This document shows positions 41,062 through 49,902 of a stretch of DNA of 64,000 nucleotides, in pieces (positions within the stretch are counted from its first letter, which is position 1; each line of letters opens with the position of its first letter). A program made the position numbers and the translations under genes. Source of the DNA: Agitococcus sp. (lineage in GTDB: Bacteria > Pseudomonadota > Gammaproteobacteria > Pseudomonadales > Moraxellaceae). The stretch spans positions 1 to 64,000 of the forward strand of contig JAUSLJ010000001.1 in assembly GCA_030646715.1 (NCBI GenBank), in the 5' to 3' direction. Under the pieces are notes generated by a model. It searched no databases, had not been told where the DNA came from, and saw nothing but the letters and a program-made list of their open reading frames with translations.

Positions 41062-42105
41062 ATGTTTGCTCAAGCAAAAAGCAGCTTGGCAGGTATTGCT
41101 TTGCTTTTATCGTTGCCCTTGATGGTACAAGCAGCCCCTGCTAACAAAAAAGGTCCTCCAACGGTTGAAGTCATGTCTGTGAGTCGTGCATCAGTACCAC
41201 AAGTATTTACTGCAATTGCGACGTTAAGGGCAGATGAAGCCATTACATTGAAATCGGAAGTCGCAGGACGTGTCACCGCTATTCGTTTTTCTGAAGGGCA
41301 ACAGGTTAAAAAAGGACAATTACTAGTCCAATTAGATACTGATTTATTAAATGCGGAATTGGCCCAAGCCAAAGCTAATTTGGATTTAGCCAAATCAGAG
41401 TTTGGTCGTTATCAATCTCTCTACAAAGAGCAGCAAGTCTCTACTATTGATTATGAGCGTAAAAAAGCGGAAGTTGCTCAAACAGAAGCGGCGATGAGTT
41501 TAGTACAAGCCAAATTACGCCAAAAAGAAATTCATGCCCCGTTTACGGGTGTTATTGGCTTACGGCAATTTAGTGTTGGTGATGTGCTGCAAGCCAATCA
41601 AGCCTTAGTTAGTTTAACTAGTTTTAGTCCGTTAAAAGCCGATATTAAAATTCCTGAAACCAGTAGTAGTAAAATCAATCTCAAACAAGCGATTAAGTTT
41701 AGCGTGGATGCGATTCCTAATTTAGTACTCAATGGGCAAGTTGTGGCAATGGAGTCGAGTCTAGATAGCAGTTCGCGTGCAGTTGTCGTCAGAGCTGCGA
41801 TTCCTAAAGGAGATAATCGGATTAAAGCGGGCATGACTGCGCGTGCCAGTGTGCAATTAACAACCCTCAATGAAATTGTGATTCCTGAACAAGCTTTAGT
41901 CGCTCAGCGCGGTAAGTTTGTGGTGTTTACGGTGAAAGGGGATATGGCTACCGCCATGCCTGTTGAAGTCGGTGCAAGACAAACAGGAAAAGTCACCATT
42001 ATTAATGGTTTGCATGAAGGCGATGTCATTGTTGTCTCAGGTCAAAACAAGTTGTCCAAACCTAAAATGCCGATTAAACCTGTGCCGATGCAAGGAGGCT
42101 TGTAA
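41062..42105 (+). CDS. RND efflux periplasmic adaptor (membrane fusion protein)
   Basis: Adaptor of 347 residues that links an inner-membrane RND pump to an outer-membrane channel. The signal peptide ends near MVQAA (residue 24). The lipoyl-like halves are around SEVAGRVTAIRFSEGQQVKK (about 70-89) and HAPFTGVIGLRQFSVGDVLQ (about 157-176). An alpha-helical hairpin lies between them, and a beta-barrel and membrane-proximal domain follow. Its last base is the first base of the pump gene. No outer-membrane factor gene is nearby. Confidence 0.92.
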   Translation: MFAQAKSSLAGIALLLSLPLMVQAAPANKKGPPTVEVMSVSRASVPQVFTAIATLRADEAITLKSEVAGRVTAIRFSEGQQVKKGQLLVQLDTDLLNAELAQAKANLDLAKSEFGRYQSLYKEQQVSTIDYERKKAEVAQTEAAMSLVQAKLRQKEIHAPFTGVIGLRQFSVGDVLQANQALVSLTSFSPLKADIKIPETSSSKINLKQAIKFSVDAIPNLVLNGQVVAMESSLDSSSRAVVVRAAIPKGDNRIKAGMTARASVQLTTLNEIVIPEQALVAQRGKFVVFTVKGDMATAMPVEVGARQTGKVTIINGLHEGDVIVVSGQNKLSKPKMPIKPVPMQGGL

Positions 42106-45100
42106 TGCAATTACCTGCCTTATGTATTAAACGGCCAGTATTAGCAACAGTAATGAATTTGCTGATTGTCTTGGCGGGTTTGTTGGCTTTTGACCGATTA
42201 ACGGTGCGTGAATATCCTAATATTGATATTCCTACCGTGACTGTTGCCATTGATTATTCAGGGGCAAGTGCGGCTATTGTTGAATCAACTGTGACTAAAG
42301 TTTTAGAGGATTCATTGTCGGGTATTGAAGGGGTTGATTATTTATCGTCGATTAGCCGTTCAGGGCGTAGTCAAATTACTTTAGCGTTTAAACAAGGCCG
42401 TGAGATTGATAGTGCTACTTCCGATGTACGTGATCGTGTTTCGCGTGTTCGTGGGCGTTTGCCTGATAACGTTGATGAGCCTGTCATCACCAAAACGGAG
42501 GCCGATGCTCAACCGATTATTTGGTTGGCATTTTCTTCTACAAAACATACGCCGTTGCAAATTAATCAATTTGCCGATAAACAAGTCAAAAATCGCTTAC
42601 AAACATTAGCAGGTGTCGCTGATATTCGTATTTTTGGTGAGCGCAAACCCGCCATGCGAATTTGGCTCAATGCAGCAAAACTCGCCGCATTTAATTTAAC
42701 ACCACAAGATATTGAAGCCGTTTTACGCGCACAAAATGTCGAAATTCCGTCGGGTCGGATTGAAAGTTCTCAGCGTGAGTTTTCGGTATTAGTGGAAACA
42801 GATGTCAATACTCCTGAACAATTCGCCCAGTTAATTGTTCGTCAACAAGACGGTTTATTAATCCGTTTGGGTGATGTTGCGCGTGTCGAAATTGCTCCTG
42901 AAGATGTGCGTCGTATCGCCCGTTTTAATGGCTCGCCTGCAGTGGCATTGGGGGTGATAAAAACCTCAACGGCTAACCCTTTAGAAGTGTCGCAGGAAGT
43001 ACGCGCTGAGTTGCCGCGTATCGAAAAAAATCTGCCTGAAGGTATGCAAGTGCGTTTGGCTTTTGATTCCTCGGTGTTTATTCAAGAGTCCATTAACTCA
43101 GTACAACGCACGATTCTTGAGTCAGTAGTTCTCGTCGTCTTAGTGATTTTCTTCTTTTTACGCAATTTACGCGCAACACTAATACCTTTAGTCACGATTC
43201 CTGTGTCGATGATTGGCGCATTGATTTTTATGCAGTTATTTGGCTTTTCGATTAATACCTTGACCTTGTTGGCGATGGTATTAGCGATTGGTTTGGTGGT
43301 TGATGATGCCATTGTCGTCCTAGAAAACATCTATCGACATATTGAGGAAGGCAAAACACCGATGCAAGCGGCCATACAAGGCTCTAAGGAAATTGGTTTT
43401 GCCGTATTAGCGATGACCTTTACTTTAGCGGCCGTGTTTGCTCCGATTGCCTTTACCGAAGGGCGAACAGGGAAATTATTTGCCGAATTTGCGTTAACCT
43501 TAGCTTCGGCAGTGATTGTTTCAGGTTTTTGTGCTTTAACGTTATCGCCGATGATGAGCTCGAAGTTATTACAACCGCATCAAGGGCAAGGCAATGTCAT
43601 TTATCGGCTCATTGAGCGTGGTTTAGAGGCCTTAACGCGTGGCTATCAGGCGGTATTAGCTCGAATGTTGGCTCTCCGTTGGTTAGTGTTAATACTGGCT
43701 TTTGGCGCGATTGCCGCGATGTTGATGTTATTTCGCACCTTACCTTCAGAGTTATCGCCAACCGAAGACCGAGGGGTGATTGTGTCCATTGGTATTGGCC
43801 CTGAAGGTTCAACACCTGCCTATTTTGACCGTTATGCCAAGCAAGTCGAAGGGATCTATGCCAAGTTGCCAGAACTGTCCTCGACGTTTTTAATTATTGG
43901 TTTTCCTGACGAAACGAAATTTATTAGTTTTAATCGCTTTAAGCCGTGGGCGGAACGTCCGCGCAGTACGCAAGTGATAATGCCTAGTCTTATGCCGCAA
44001 TTGTCAAAAGTGCCAGGCGTAATGGCATTGGCGAGTTTGCCACCGTCATTAGGGCAGGGTACATCCAGTTCGCCTTTAGAGTTTGTCATTCAAACGACAG
44101 GCACGTATGGTGATTTGGGTAAAGTCATTGGCCAATTAATGGAGAAAATTTCTGAAAATCAAGGCATTATTAACCCTACGCCTGACTTAAAACTCAACAA
44201 GCCACAGCTCTCGTTAACGGTTGATCGAGATAAAGCGGCGTTGGTGAATGTCGGTGTTTCGGATGTAGGGAAAACATTAGAGACTTTATTGGGTAGCCGC
44301 AAAGTGACAACCTTTAAGCTGGATGGCGACCAATACGATGTCATTTTGCAGTTAGAAGACGACGGACGACGCACACCCGAGCAATTACAACAGATTTATG
44401 TGCGTAACAGCCAAGGCCAAATGTTGCCACTCTCAACGGTATTAACGATGAAGGAAACGGTCAGCCCTGCGGAGTTAAACCATTTCAACAAGTTACGCTC
44501 AGCAAAAATCACCGCCAGTTTAGCCGAAGGTTATGCTTTAGGTGATGCCGTGACGTTTATGCAAAAGTCGATGGAAGAAATTAACGATCCTGCCATGTCT
44601 TACGATTGGGGTGGGCAAACGCGTGAGTTTTTATCGTCGGGAAGCGCGTTGATGATGGCGTTTGTCTTGGCAGTGTTGTTTATCTATTTAGTGTTGGCGG
44701 CGCAGTTTGAAAGTTTCCGTGACCCATTGATTATCATTTTTTCTGTGCCTTTGGCGATGCTTGGCGCGGTGTTGGCGTTAAAGCTTACGCAAGGAACAAT
44801 CAATGTTTATAGTCAGATTGGTTTAATCACCTTAGTCGGTTTGATTACCAAGCACGGTATTTTATTAGTCGAGTTTGCCAATCAACTACAGGAAAAAGGC
44901 TATAGCAAATTAGAAGCTATTAAAGAGTCGGCAGCGTTACGCTTACGGCCTATTTTAATGACGACAGCCGCGATGGTGTTAGGGGCATTGCCCTTAGCAA
45001 TGGCGGTCGGGGCAGGTTCAGAAGTGCGTCATCCGATTGGCTGGGTAATCGTAGGTGGTATGACAATTGGCACGTTTTTTACCTTGTTTGTGGTGCCATG

Positions 45101-45149
45101 TGTTTATCTGTTGATGGGTAGAGTGCATACGCCTGTACAAGCAAAATAA
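42105..45149 (+). CDS. RND multidrug efflux transporter (HAE1 family)
   Basis: Proton-driven inner-membrane pump of 1014 residues. The N-terminus CIKRPVLATVMNLLIVLAGL is helix 1. The proton-relay helix LAMVLAIGLVVDDAIVVLEN is near residues 385-405, followed by REGRTGKLF-like TEGRTGKLFAEFALTLASA. Twelve membrane helices and two large periplasmic loops fit the family. The substrate cannot be told from sequence; heavy-metal (HME) signatures were not noticed. The TAATG overlap with the adaptor indicates coupled translation. Confidence 0.93.
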   Translation: MQLPALCIKRPVLATVMNLLIVLAGLLAFDRLTVREYPNIDIPTVTVAIDYSGASAAIVESTVTKVLEDSLSGIEGVDYLSSISRSGRSQITLAFKQGREIDSATSDVRDRVSRVRGRLPDNVDEPVITKTEADAQPIIWLAFSSTKHTPLQINQFADKQVKNRLQTLAGVADIRIFGERKPAMRIWLNAAKLAAFNLTPQDIEAVLRAQNVEIPSGRIESSQREFSVLVETDVNTPEQFAQLIVRQQDGLLIRLGDVARVEIAPEDVRRIARFNGSPAVALGVIKTSTANPLEVSQEVRAELPRIEKNLPEGMQVRLAFDSSVFIQESINSVQRTILESVVLVVLVIFFFLRNLRATLIPLVTIPVSMIGALIFMQLFGFSINTLTLLAMVLAIGLVVDDAIVVLENIYRHIEEGKTPMQAAIQGSKEIGFAVLAMTFTLAAVFAPIAFTEGRTGKLFAEFALTLASAVIVSGFCALTLSPMMSSKLLQPHQGQGNVIYRLIERGLEALTRGYQAVLARMLALRWLVLILAFGAIAAMLMLFRTLPSELSPTEDRGVIVSIGIGPEGSTPAYFDRYAKQVEGIYAKLPELSSTFLIIGFPDETKFISFNRFKPWAERPRSTQVIMPSLMPQLSKVPGVMALASLPPSLGQGTSSSPLEFVIQTTGTYGDLGKVIGQLMEKISENQGIINPTPDLKLNKPQLSLTVDRDKAALVNVGVSDVGKTLETLLGSRKVTTFKLDGDQYDVILQLEDDGRRTPEQLQQIYVRNSQGQMLPLSTVLTMKETVSPAELNHFNKLRSAKITASLAEGYALGDAVTFMQKSMEEINDPAMSYDWGGQTREFLSSGSALMMAFVLAVLFIYLVLAAQFESFRDPLIIIFSVPLAMLGAVLALKLTQGTINVYSQIGLITLVGLITKHGILLVEFANQLQEKGYSKLEAIKESAALRLRPILMTTAAMVLGALPLAMAVGAGSEVRHPIGWVIVGGMTIGTFFTLFVVPCVYLLMGRVHTPVQAK

Positions 45150-45156
45150 GTGATTT

Positions 45157-45213
45157 TGTAGGGGCGGTTTTAACCGCCATAAGTACTTATGGGCGAATAA
45201 ATTCGCCCCTACA
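45157..45213. repeat. 57-bp inverted repeat with TGTAGGGGCG ends
   Basis: TGTAGGGGCG and CGCCCCTACA are perfect inverted ends, and the inside holds GGCGGTTTTAACCGCC and GCGAATAAATTCGC, two further palindromes. It is a small dispersed-repeat type seen in many environmental bacteria, here just after the RND gene, where it might also act as a terminator. Confidence 0.8.
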
Positions 45214-45323
45214 GGCCGTCATAAAAGTGTCATTAAATTGCAGTATTTTGACGCAACATCATAATAATAAGGTTCCATGTGTCGCCCATCGTTATCCTCT
45301 CGCTTGCTTCGTTATTCTTCTGC

Positions 45324-45352
45324 TTGACAATCTCTCGTTTGCCTCTACTAAT
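45324..45352 (+). promoter_or_regulatory. Probable promoter of the SBP/TelA/VWA cluster
   Basis: TTGACA (45324-45329), a 17-bp spacer and ACTAAT (45347-45352), or TACTAA with 16 bp, about 50 bases before the first gene of the cluster. Confidence 0.55.
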
Positions 45353-45400
45353 AGCCCTTAAAAATCATGTTCATCAAAAAATAATTAGGAATACTCAGCC

Positions 45401-46516
45401 ATGCTGACACAAAAAATTATCGGGCCGAGTGTGGCGTTGGTTTTAGCGTTGGCTGTGGGCGGGGGTATTTGGTATTCCAATCACCAACTCCCTGCTCAAA
45501 GCGCAGTGAGTGGCATACAAGCAAAACAAATACTGCAATTAAAAGGCTTAATTGGCTCAGAAAAACAAGATTATTTTACCGATTCGCGTGTCGTTGCCCG
45601 TTTAAAAGCATTAGGTATGGCGGTGACGGTGGAAAAAAGTGGCTCACGTGCGATAGTGAGTCAATTTAACCCGAGCCAATATGATTTTGGTTTTCCTTCA
45701 GGCGCACCTGCGGGAGCGCAATTGCAAAAACTGGCAAAAGCGCGTAATACCTATGTGCCGTTTTATACGCCAATGGTGTTGGCCAGTTGGCTACCGATTG
45801 CGACGATTTTAGAAAAAAATGGCATGGTAAAAAAAGAAGGTGATAATTATTTTATCGTGGATTTTCCTGCTTTATTTGCTTTGATGAATGAGCAAAAACG
45901 TTGGAAAGAGTTGAGTCACAGTGAAGCGTTTGCCACCAATAAAGCGGTATTGGTGGCGTCTACCGATGTCAGAACCTCCAATAGTGGCGCGATGTATTTA
46001 GCCTTAGCGAGCTATTTAATCAACAATGAAAATATTGTCCAAAGCCAAGCCGATGTCGATAAGGTCTTGCCACAAGTCAGCCAATTATTTTTGCGTCAAG
46101 GTTTTCAGGAGTCGTCTTCGGCTGCACCGTTTGAGGATTATGTTGCTTTAGGGATGGGCAAAACACCGTTGCTGATGATTTATGAGTCGCAGTTAATTGA
46201 ATTTTGGCTAAAACATCCGCAACGTATTGCCGAAAATATGGTCATGCTCTATCCCAAACCGACAATTTTTTCCAAGCATATTTTTGTGCCATTTAATGCT
46301 AATGCCGAGCGTTTAGGTGAGGCGTTAAGCAATGACCCTGAATTGCAAAGTATTGCTCAAGAGTACGGTTTTAGAACCAATGGTGAGCATAAAAGTACCG
46401 AGCATTGGGCGAAACAAAGCATTATTGCGCCTGATAATTTAGTGGATGTGATAGACCCGCCGAGTTATGAGTGGTTAGAAAAAATGATTAGCGCGATTGA
46501 GGCAAAATTTCATTAA
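45401..46516 (+). CDS. Membrane-anchored substrate-binding-like protein
   Basis: Protein of 371 residues with an uncleaved-looking N-terminal helix (about residues 6-25, VALVLALAVGGGIWY) and a periplasmic domain resembling extracellular solute-binding proteins: QYDFGFPSGAPAG, VASTDVRTSNSGAMYLALAS and LLMIYESQLIEFW occupy the ligand-cleft positions. It is not next to any ABC permease or ATPase. It is followed 22 bases later by a TelA-family gene and then a second binding-protein-like gene fused to VWA. I infer ligand sensing rather than transport. The exact family is not certain. Confidence 0.7.
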   Translation: MLTQKIIGPSVALVLALAVGGGIWYSNHQLPAQSAVSGIQAKQILQLKGLIGSEKQDYFTDSRVVARLKALGMAVTVEKSGSRAIVSQFNPSQYDFGFPSGAPAGAQLQKLAKARNTYVPFYTPMVLASWLPIATILEKNGMVKKEGDNYFIVDFPALFALMNEQKRWKELSHSEAFATNKAVLVASTDVRTSNSGAMYLALASYLINNENIVQSQADVDKVLPQVSQLFLRQGFQESSSAAPFEDYVALGMGKTPLLMIYESQLIEFWLKHPQRIAENMVMLYPKPTIFSKHIFVPFNANAERLGEALSNDPELQSIAQEYGFRTNGEHKSTEHWAKQSIIAPDNLVDVIDPPSYEWLEKMISAIEAKFH

Positions 46517-46538
46517 GGGACATTAATAAGGAATCAGC

Positions 46539-47501
46539 ATGAATCAAGCCTCATCCGCCGAAAATACTCGCCCCGAAAACCTCAATCCGCAATTTGTGCT
46601 AACGGATGCTGAGCGGCAGATATTAGAGGCTCAAGCCAATGAGGTAATTGCGCAATTGCAACAATCATCGGATGCTTGGCAGCAAGTAGAGCGGGGCTTA
46701 CGGCAGTTGGCGGCACAAGAAATGAATGAAGCGGCGCAAATTACTTTATCGGTCGTCGATAAATCTTTAGCTCAAGCCAATACGTCGGTGGATGCGAGTG
46801 CGATAAAACAGCAACTGTCGCAGTTAGAACAACGTTTTCAGCAAATAGAGCCTCAGCAATTTCCCACACAAGCTAAGTTATTCGGTTTAATTCCCTTGCC
46901 GTCACCCTTATCGCGTTATTTTGCCCAGTATCAAGCGATGCAACCGCAGTTCAATCAATTATTGGCGGGCTTACAACACAGTCAAGATGCCTTATTGCGT
47001 GACAATGCCAGTCTTCAACAAGCGCGGCTTCGTTTGTGGGAGGTCATGCTCAAGCTCAATAAATATCAGTATTTAGCGGAATATTTACTTCAACAAACTG
47101 AAAGTATCGACAATCAGCCTCATGTTCAACAAACGATTGTGTCCTTAGTCAAACAAAAGCAGCATGATGTTTTGTTGCAATTATTGGCCAGTTATCAAAG
47201 TGTTTTAAGCTTTGAGTTAATGATGAAAAATAATCAACAGTTATTTGAGGTGCTTGAACGCGTCTCAACATCCACCCTAACAGTGCTACAAACGGCAATG
47301 ATAACAGCACAAACATTGTTAAAACAGCAATGGCTATTAACGCAAATTACCGCGTTACAACAGTCTAGTTCACGATTTTTGCAAGCGAATCAGCGGCTAT
47401 TGGCGCAAGATGAACCGAGCGCATGGTTATCGCTGCAACACAGTTTTCAGCAGTTGTATCACGATTTAGACATCAGGACTTACGCATCGCTCCGCGATTA
47501 G
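46539..47501 (+). CDS. telA: TelA-family toxic-anion-resistance protein, C-terminus altered by repeat insertion
   Basis: Cytoplasmic, almost wholly helical protein of 320 residues. FGLIPLPSPLSRYFAQYQAM (about 113-132), then LLRDNASLQQARLRLWEVM and TVLQTAMITAQTLLKQQWLL match the order of conserved blocks in TelA/KlaA/YceH proteins, which are tied to tellurite and other toxic-anion tolerance. Family members usually run tens of residues further. Here the last eight residues RTYASLRD and the TAG come from the dispersed repeat that starts at 47475, so the native end seems to have been replaced. Glutamine-rich (coiled-coil-like). Confidence 0.8.
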   Translation: MNQASSAENTRPENLNPQFVLTDAERQILEAQANEVIAQLQQSSDAWQQVERGLRQLAAQEMNEAAQITLSVVDKSLAQANTSVDASAIKQQLSQLEQRFQQIEPQQFPTQAKLFGLIPLPSPLSRYFAQYQAMQPQFNQLLAGLQHSQDALLRDNASLQQARLRLWEVMLKLNKYQYLAEYLLQQTESIDNQPHVQQTIVSLVKQKQHDVLLQLLASYQSVLSFELMMKNNQQLFEVLERVSTSTLTVLQTAMITAQTLLKQQWLLTQITALQQSSSRFLQANQRLLAQDEPSAWLSLQHSFQQLYHDLDIRTYASLRD

Positions 47502-47572
47502 CGCGGTTTGCGAACATAAAGCCGCCTAAAGCGGCTGAATGTGAGCAAATAAGCGATAACCGCGTAATTCCT
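47475..47572 (+). repeat. Dispersed palindromic repeat, copy B
   Basis: 98 bp, from AGGACTTACGC to GCGTAATTCCT, with a central hairpin AGCCGC-ctaa-aGCGGCT type (GCCGC/GCGGC), ACAT/ATGT and TTTGC/GCAAA pairs. It overlaps the last 27 bases of the TelA gene and fills most of the gap to the VWA gene. Confidence 0.87.
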
Positions 47573-47610
47573 AAAATAGTAGATTTCAACGCAATACAGG
47601 ATAAAACATT

Positions 47611-49197
47611 ATGATAATCACCCGTTATTTTGCGTATCTGTGTTTGGTGTTGATGTTAGTGGCGTGTAGTCGTCCGTCAACAGAAGACAAAGCGGCAGAA
47701 AGTAAAAGCAATGCCAATGTTTTGTCGGTGGTACTAGGTTCTGAGCTAAAAGACATGGACGCAGCGATGAAAGCGGCGGCTAAACAAGCAGGCATTGAGG
47801 TAAACATTTCTTATGCAGGCACACTAGAGATGGTTGATAAAGTCAACAGTGGTGAAGCCATTGATGCCATCTTACCTGCAAACGGGGCGTATCATAGTTT
47901 AGCCTTGCAAACCAAACCCTTAGCCAAAGAGAAGTTGTTTTACTCACGTATTGCCATTGGTGTAAAACAAGCAAAAGTGAAAGCATTAGGTTGGGATAAA
48001 CACGCACCAACATGGGAGCAAATTGCACAAGTAGCAAAAGCAGGACAGTTTCGCTATGGCATGACCAATCCCATTACCTCTAATACTGGCATGAGCACCT
48101 TGTTTGCGGTGGCTTCGGCAGTGGCGCATAAAACCGAAGATTTAACTGTCGCTGAAGTCAATCAAGGCGTGTTAAAAGATTTTTTATCGGGGCATAAGCT
48201 GACTGCTGGTAGTTCGGGCTGGTTGGTTGATGCCTATTTAAAAGAGCAACAACAATTAGACGGCTTGATTAATTATGAGTCGGTATTACTGCGTTTAAAT
48301 CAGAATCCTGCATTAATAGATAAACTGGCCTTAATCTATCCTGAAGATGGCGTGATTACCGCCGATTATCCATTAATGTTGTTAAAAGAAGCGCAGCGTG
48401 AACGTTTTAATCAATGGGTGGCGGTATTAAAAGGGCGTGATTTTCAACAGCAACACTTAGTCAAAGCCTTTATTCGCCCTAGTCATCCCGATGTTTCTGA
48501 AGATCCCGCATTGGTGAATGATACGGTGGCGGAATTGAGTTTCCCCAACCAATTAAGTGTCATTGATGCGGTATTACAGTCTTATCAAAATCAATTACGT
48601 CGGCCAACGACAGCCATTTATGTGTTAGATATTAGCGGTTCAATGGATGGTCAGCGCATGATGGATATGAAAGAAGCGATGAAACGGCTGACACAACACA
48701 ATAGTCAAACCACGTCTGAGCGGTTATTGGCATTTCATGAGCGTGAATCTGTCATTTTGTTGCCATTTTCGGGCGAGGTTTACCAGAATCAACGCTTTGA
48801 TTTTGCCAATAAAGAATCTGTTAGCAAACAAGCGGCTGCGATTCAACAGGCAGTGCAACAGTTAGAGCCTAGAAGTGGCACAGCGATATACTCCGCTTTA
48901 GATAAAGCCTACGAGTTGGCGTTAAGCGAAGCCAAATTACAACCCAATAACCTCATTACCATTGTCTTGCTGACCGATGGTGAAAATAATGAAGGCATGA
49001 GTTTGTTAGATTGGTTTAATAAACGCGATCGTGCCACGCCTCAAGCCAATATCACGATTCGGACGTTTCCGATTGTGTTTGGTGAAGCAAATCCTGACGA
49101 AATGCAGCAAGTCGCCGTCGCAACGGGTGGTAAAGTGTTTGAAGGCCGACAAGATAATTTAGCCAAAGTCTTTCGTGAAATTAGAGGTTATCAGTGA
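47611..49197 (+). CDS. Lipoprotein fusing a substrate-binding-like domain to a VWA domain
   Basis: Protein of 528 residues with a lipobox (MLVACS, Cys at about residue 19), so it is probably an inner- or outer-leaflet lipoprotein. Residues about 35-290 resemble a type-2 periplasmic binding protein (SYAGTLEMVDKVNSGEAIDA, then MTNPITSNTGMSTLFAVAS). Residues about 330-525 form a von Willebrand A domain with an intact MIDAS: DISGSMDG, the PRSGTAIYSALDKA threonine and TDGENNEG. The combination suggests a ligand-controlled, metal-dependent adhesion or assembly platform. The next gene overlaps by four bases. Confidence 0.85.
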   Translation: MIITRYFAYLCLVLMLVACSRPSTEDKAAESKSNANVLSVVLGSELKDMDAAMKAAAKQAGIEVNISYAGTLEMVDKVNSGEAIDAILPANGAYHSLALQTKPLAKEKLFYSRIAIGVKQAKVKALGWDKHAPTWEQIAQVAKAGQFRYGMTNPITSNTGMSTLFAVASAVAHKTEDLTVAEVNQGVLKDFLSGHKLTAGSSGWLVDAYLKEQQQLDGLINYESVLLRLNQNPALIDKLALIYPEDGVITADYPLMLLKEAQRERFNQWVAVLKGRDFQQQHLVKAFIRPSHPDVSEDPALVNDTVAELSFPNQLSVIDAVLQSYQNQLRRPTTAIYVLDISGSMDGQRMMDMKEAMKRLTQHNSQTTSERLLAFHERESVILLPFSGEVYQNQRFDFANKESVSKQAAAIQQAVQQLEPRSGTAIYSALDKAYELALSEAKLQPNNLITIVLLTDGENNEGMSLLDWFNKRDRATPQANITIRTFPIVFGEANPDEMQQVAVATGGKVFEGRQDNLAKVFREIRGYQ

Positions 49198-49814
49198 ATG
49201 TAATGGCGTTTTGGTTGTACTTGTATAGCACGCGGAATATCGTCGCCTGTTTATTGGCATTGCTTGCGCCGCTATTGTTATTTATGGGCGTGATTCATGA
49301 CTATTGGTTGGCGATTACTGTTGGGTTATATGCGCTAGGTTATGTCATTGTGCCTACACCAGCGGTGAGTATTGATATTTCCAATGAAACGCTGTCGTTT
49401 GAAGCCTTGTTAGCGACCGTGGAACAATTACTTCAACAAAAAAATAGCCATTTACCGCCCGAAGCCGTTCAGCATTTGCAGCGTATTTGTCTGTCTATTC
49501 AAGAGGTGTTGCCGCGCTTACATGAACAATCGATCGTGGATGATAATGTCTTTACCATTCGTCAAACCTTAAGCCAGTATTTGCCTGAAACCTTACATAG
49601 CTATTTGGCGTTGCCAGCGGCTTTTCGGGTGTCTCATGCCTTACAAAATGGCAAAACGGCAAAAGTACTATTAGTTGAACAACTGAGTTTATTGGATGAA
49701 CAAATACAACAAGTAGTGGTCAATATTGCCAAAGGGGATGCTCAAGCCTTGTTGGCAAATGGCCAGTTTTTAGAGCAAAAGTTTAAAGAACGGTCATTTT
49801 TGGTGGTGAGATAA
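49194..49814 (+). CDS. XpaC-like membrane protein
   Basis: Protein of 206 residues with two adjacent membrane helices (about 14-32 and 35-53) and a helical cytoplasmic domain. FTIRQTLSQYLPETLHSYLA and LVEQLSLLDEQIQQVV resemble the XpaC/YceG family (5-bromo-4-chloroindolyl phosphate hydrolysis protein), whose members are commonly adjacent to telA. Similarity is moderate and no enzymatic residues are evident. The start overlaps the VWA gene stop by four bases, so these genes form one unit. Confidence 0.65.
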   Translation: MNVMAFWLYLYSTRNIVACLLALLAPLLLFMGVIHDYWLAITVGLYALGYVIVPTPAVSIDISNETLSFEALLATVEQLLQQKNSHLPPEAVQHLQRICLSIQEVLPRLHEQSIVDDNVFTIRQTLSQYLPETLHSYLALPAAFRVSHALQNGKTAKVLLVEQLSLLDEQIQQVVVNIAKGDAQALLANGQFLEQKFKERSFLVVR

Positions 49815-49902
49815 TAGTGCGAACACAAACTAGGCGTTTACCTGATGCCTATTTTCTGTCAGTTTCAGTTATCACCTAAATAAATTTTTAGATAGAAATA
49901 AT

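Noticed and set aside
47423-47614. 63-codon frame across the end of the TelA gene and the repeat
   Set aside because: It is generated by the dispersed repeat and overlaps TelA in another frame without a ribosome site.
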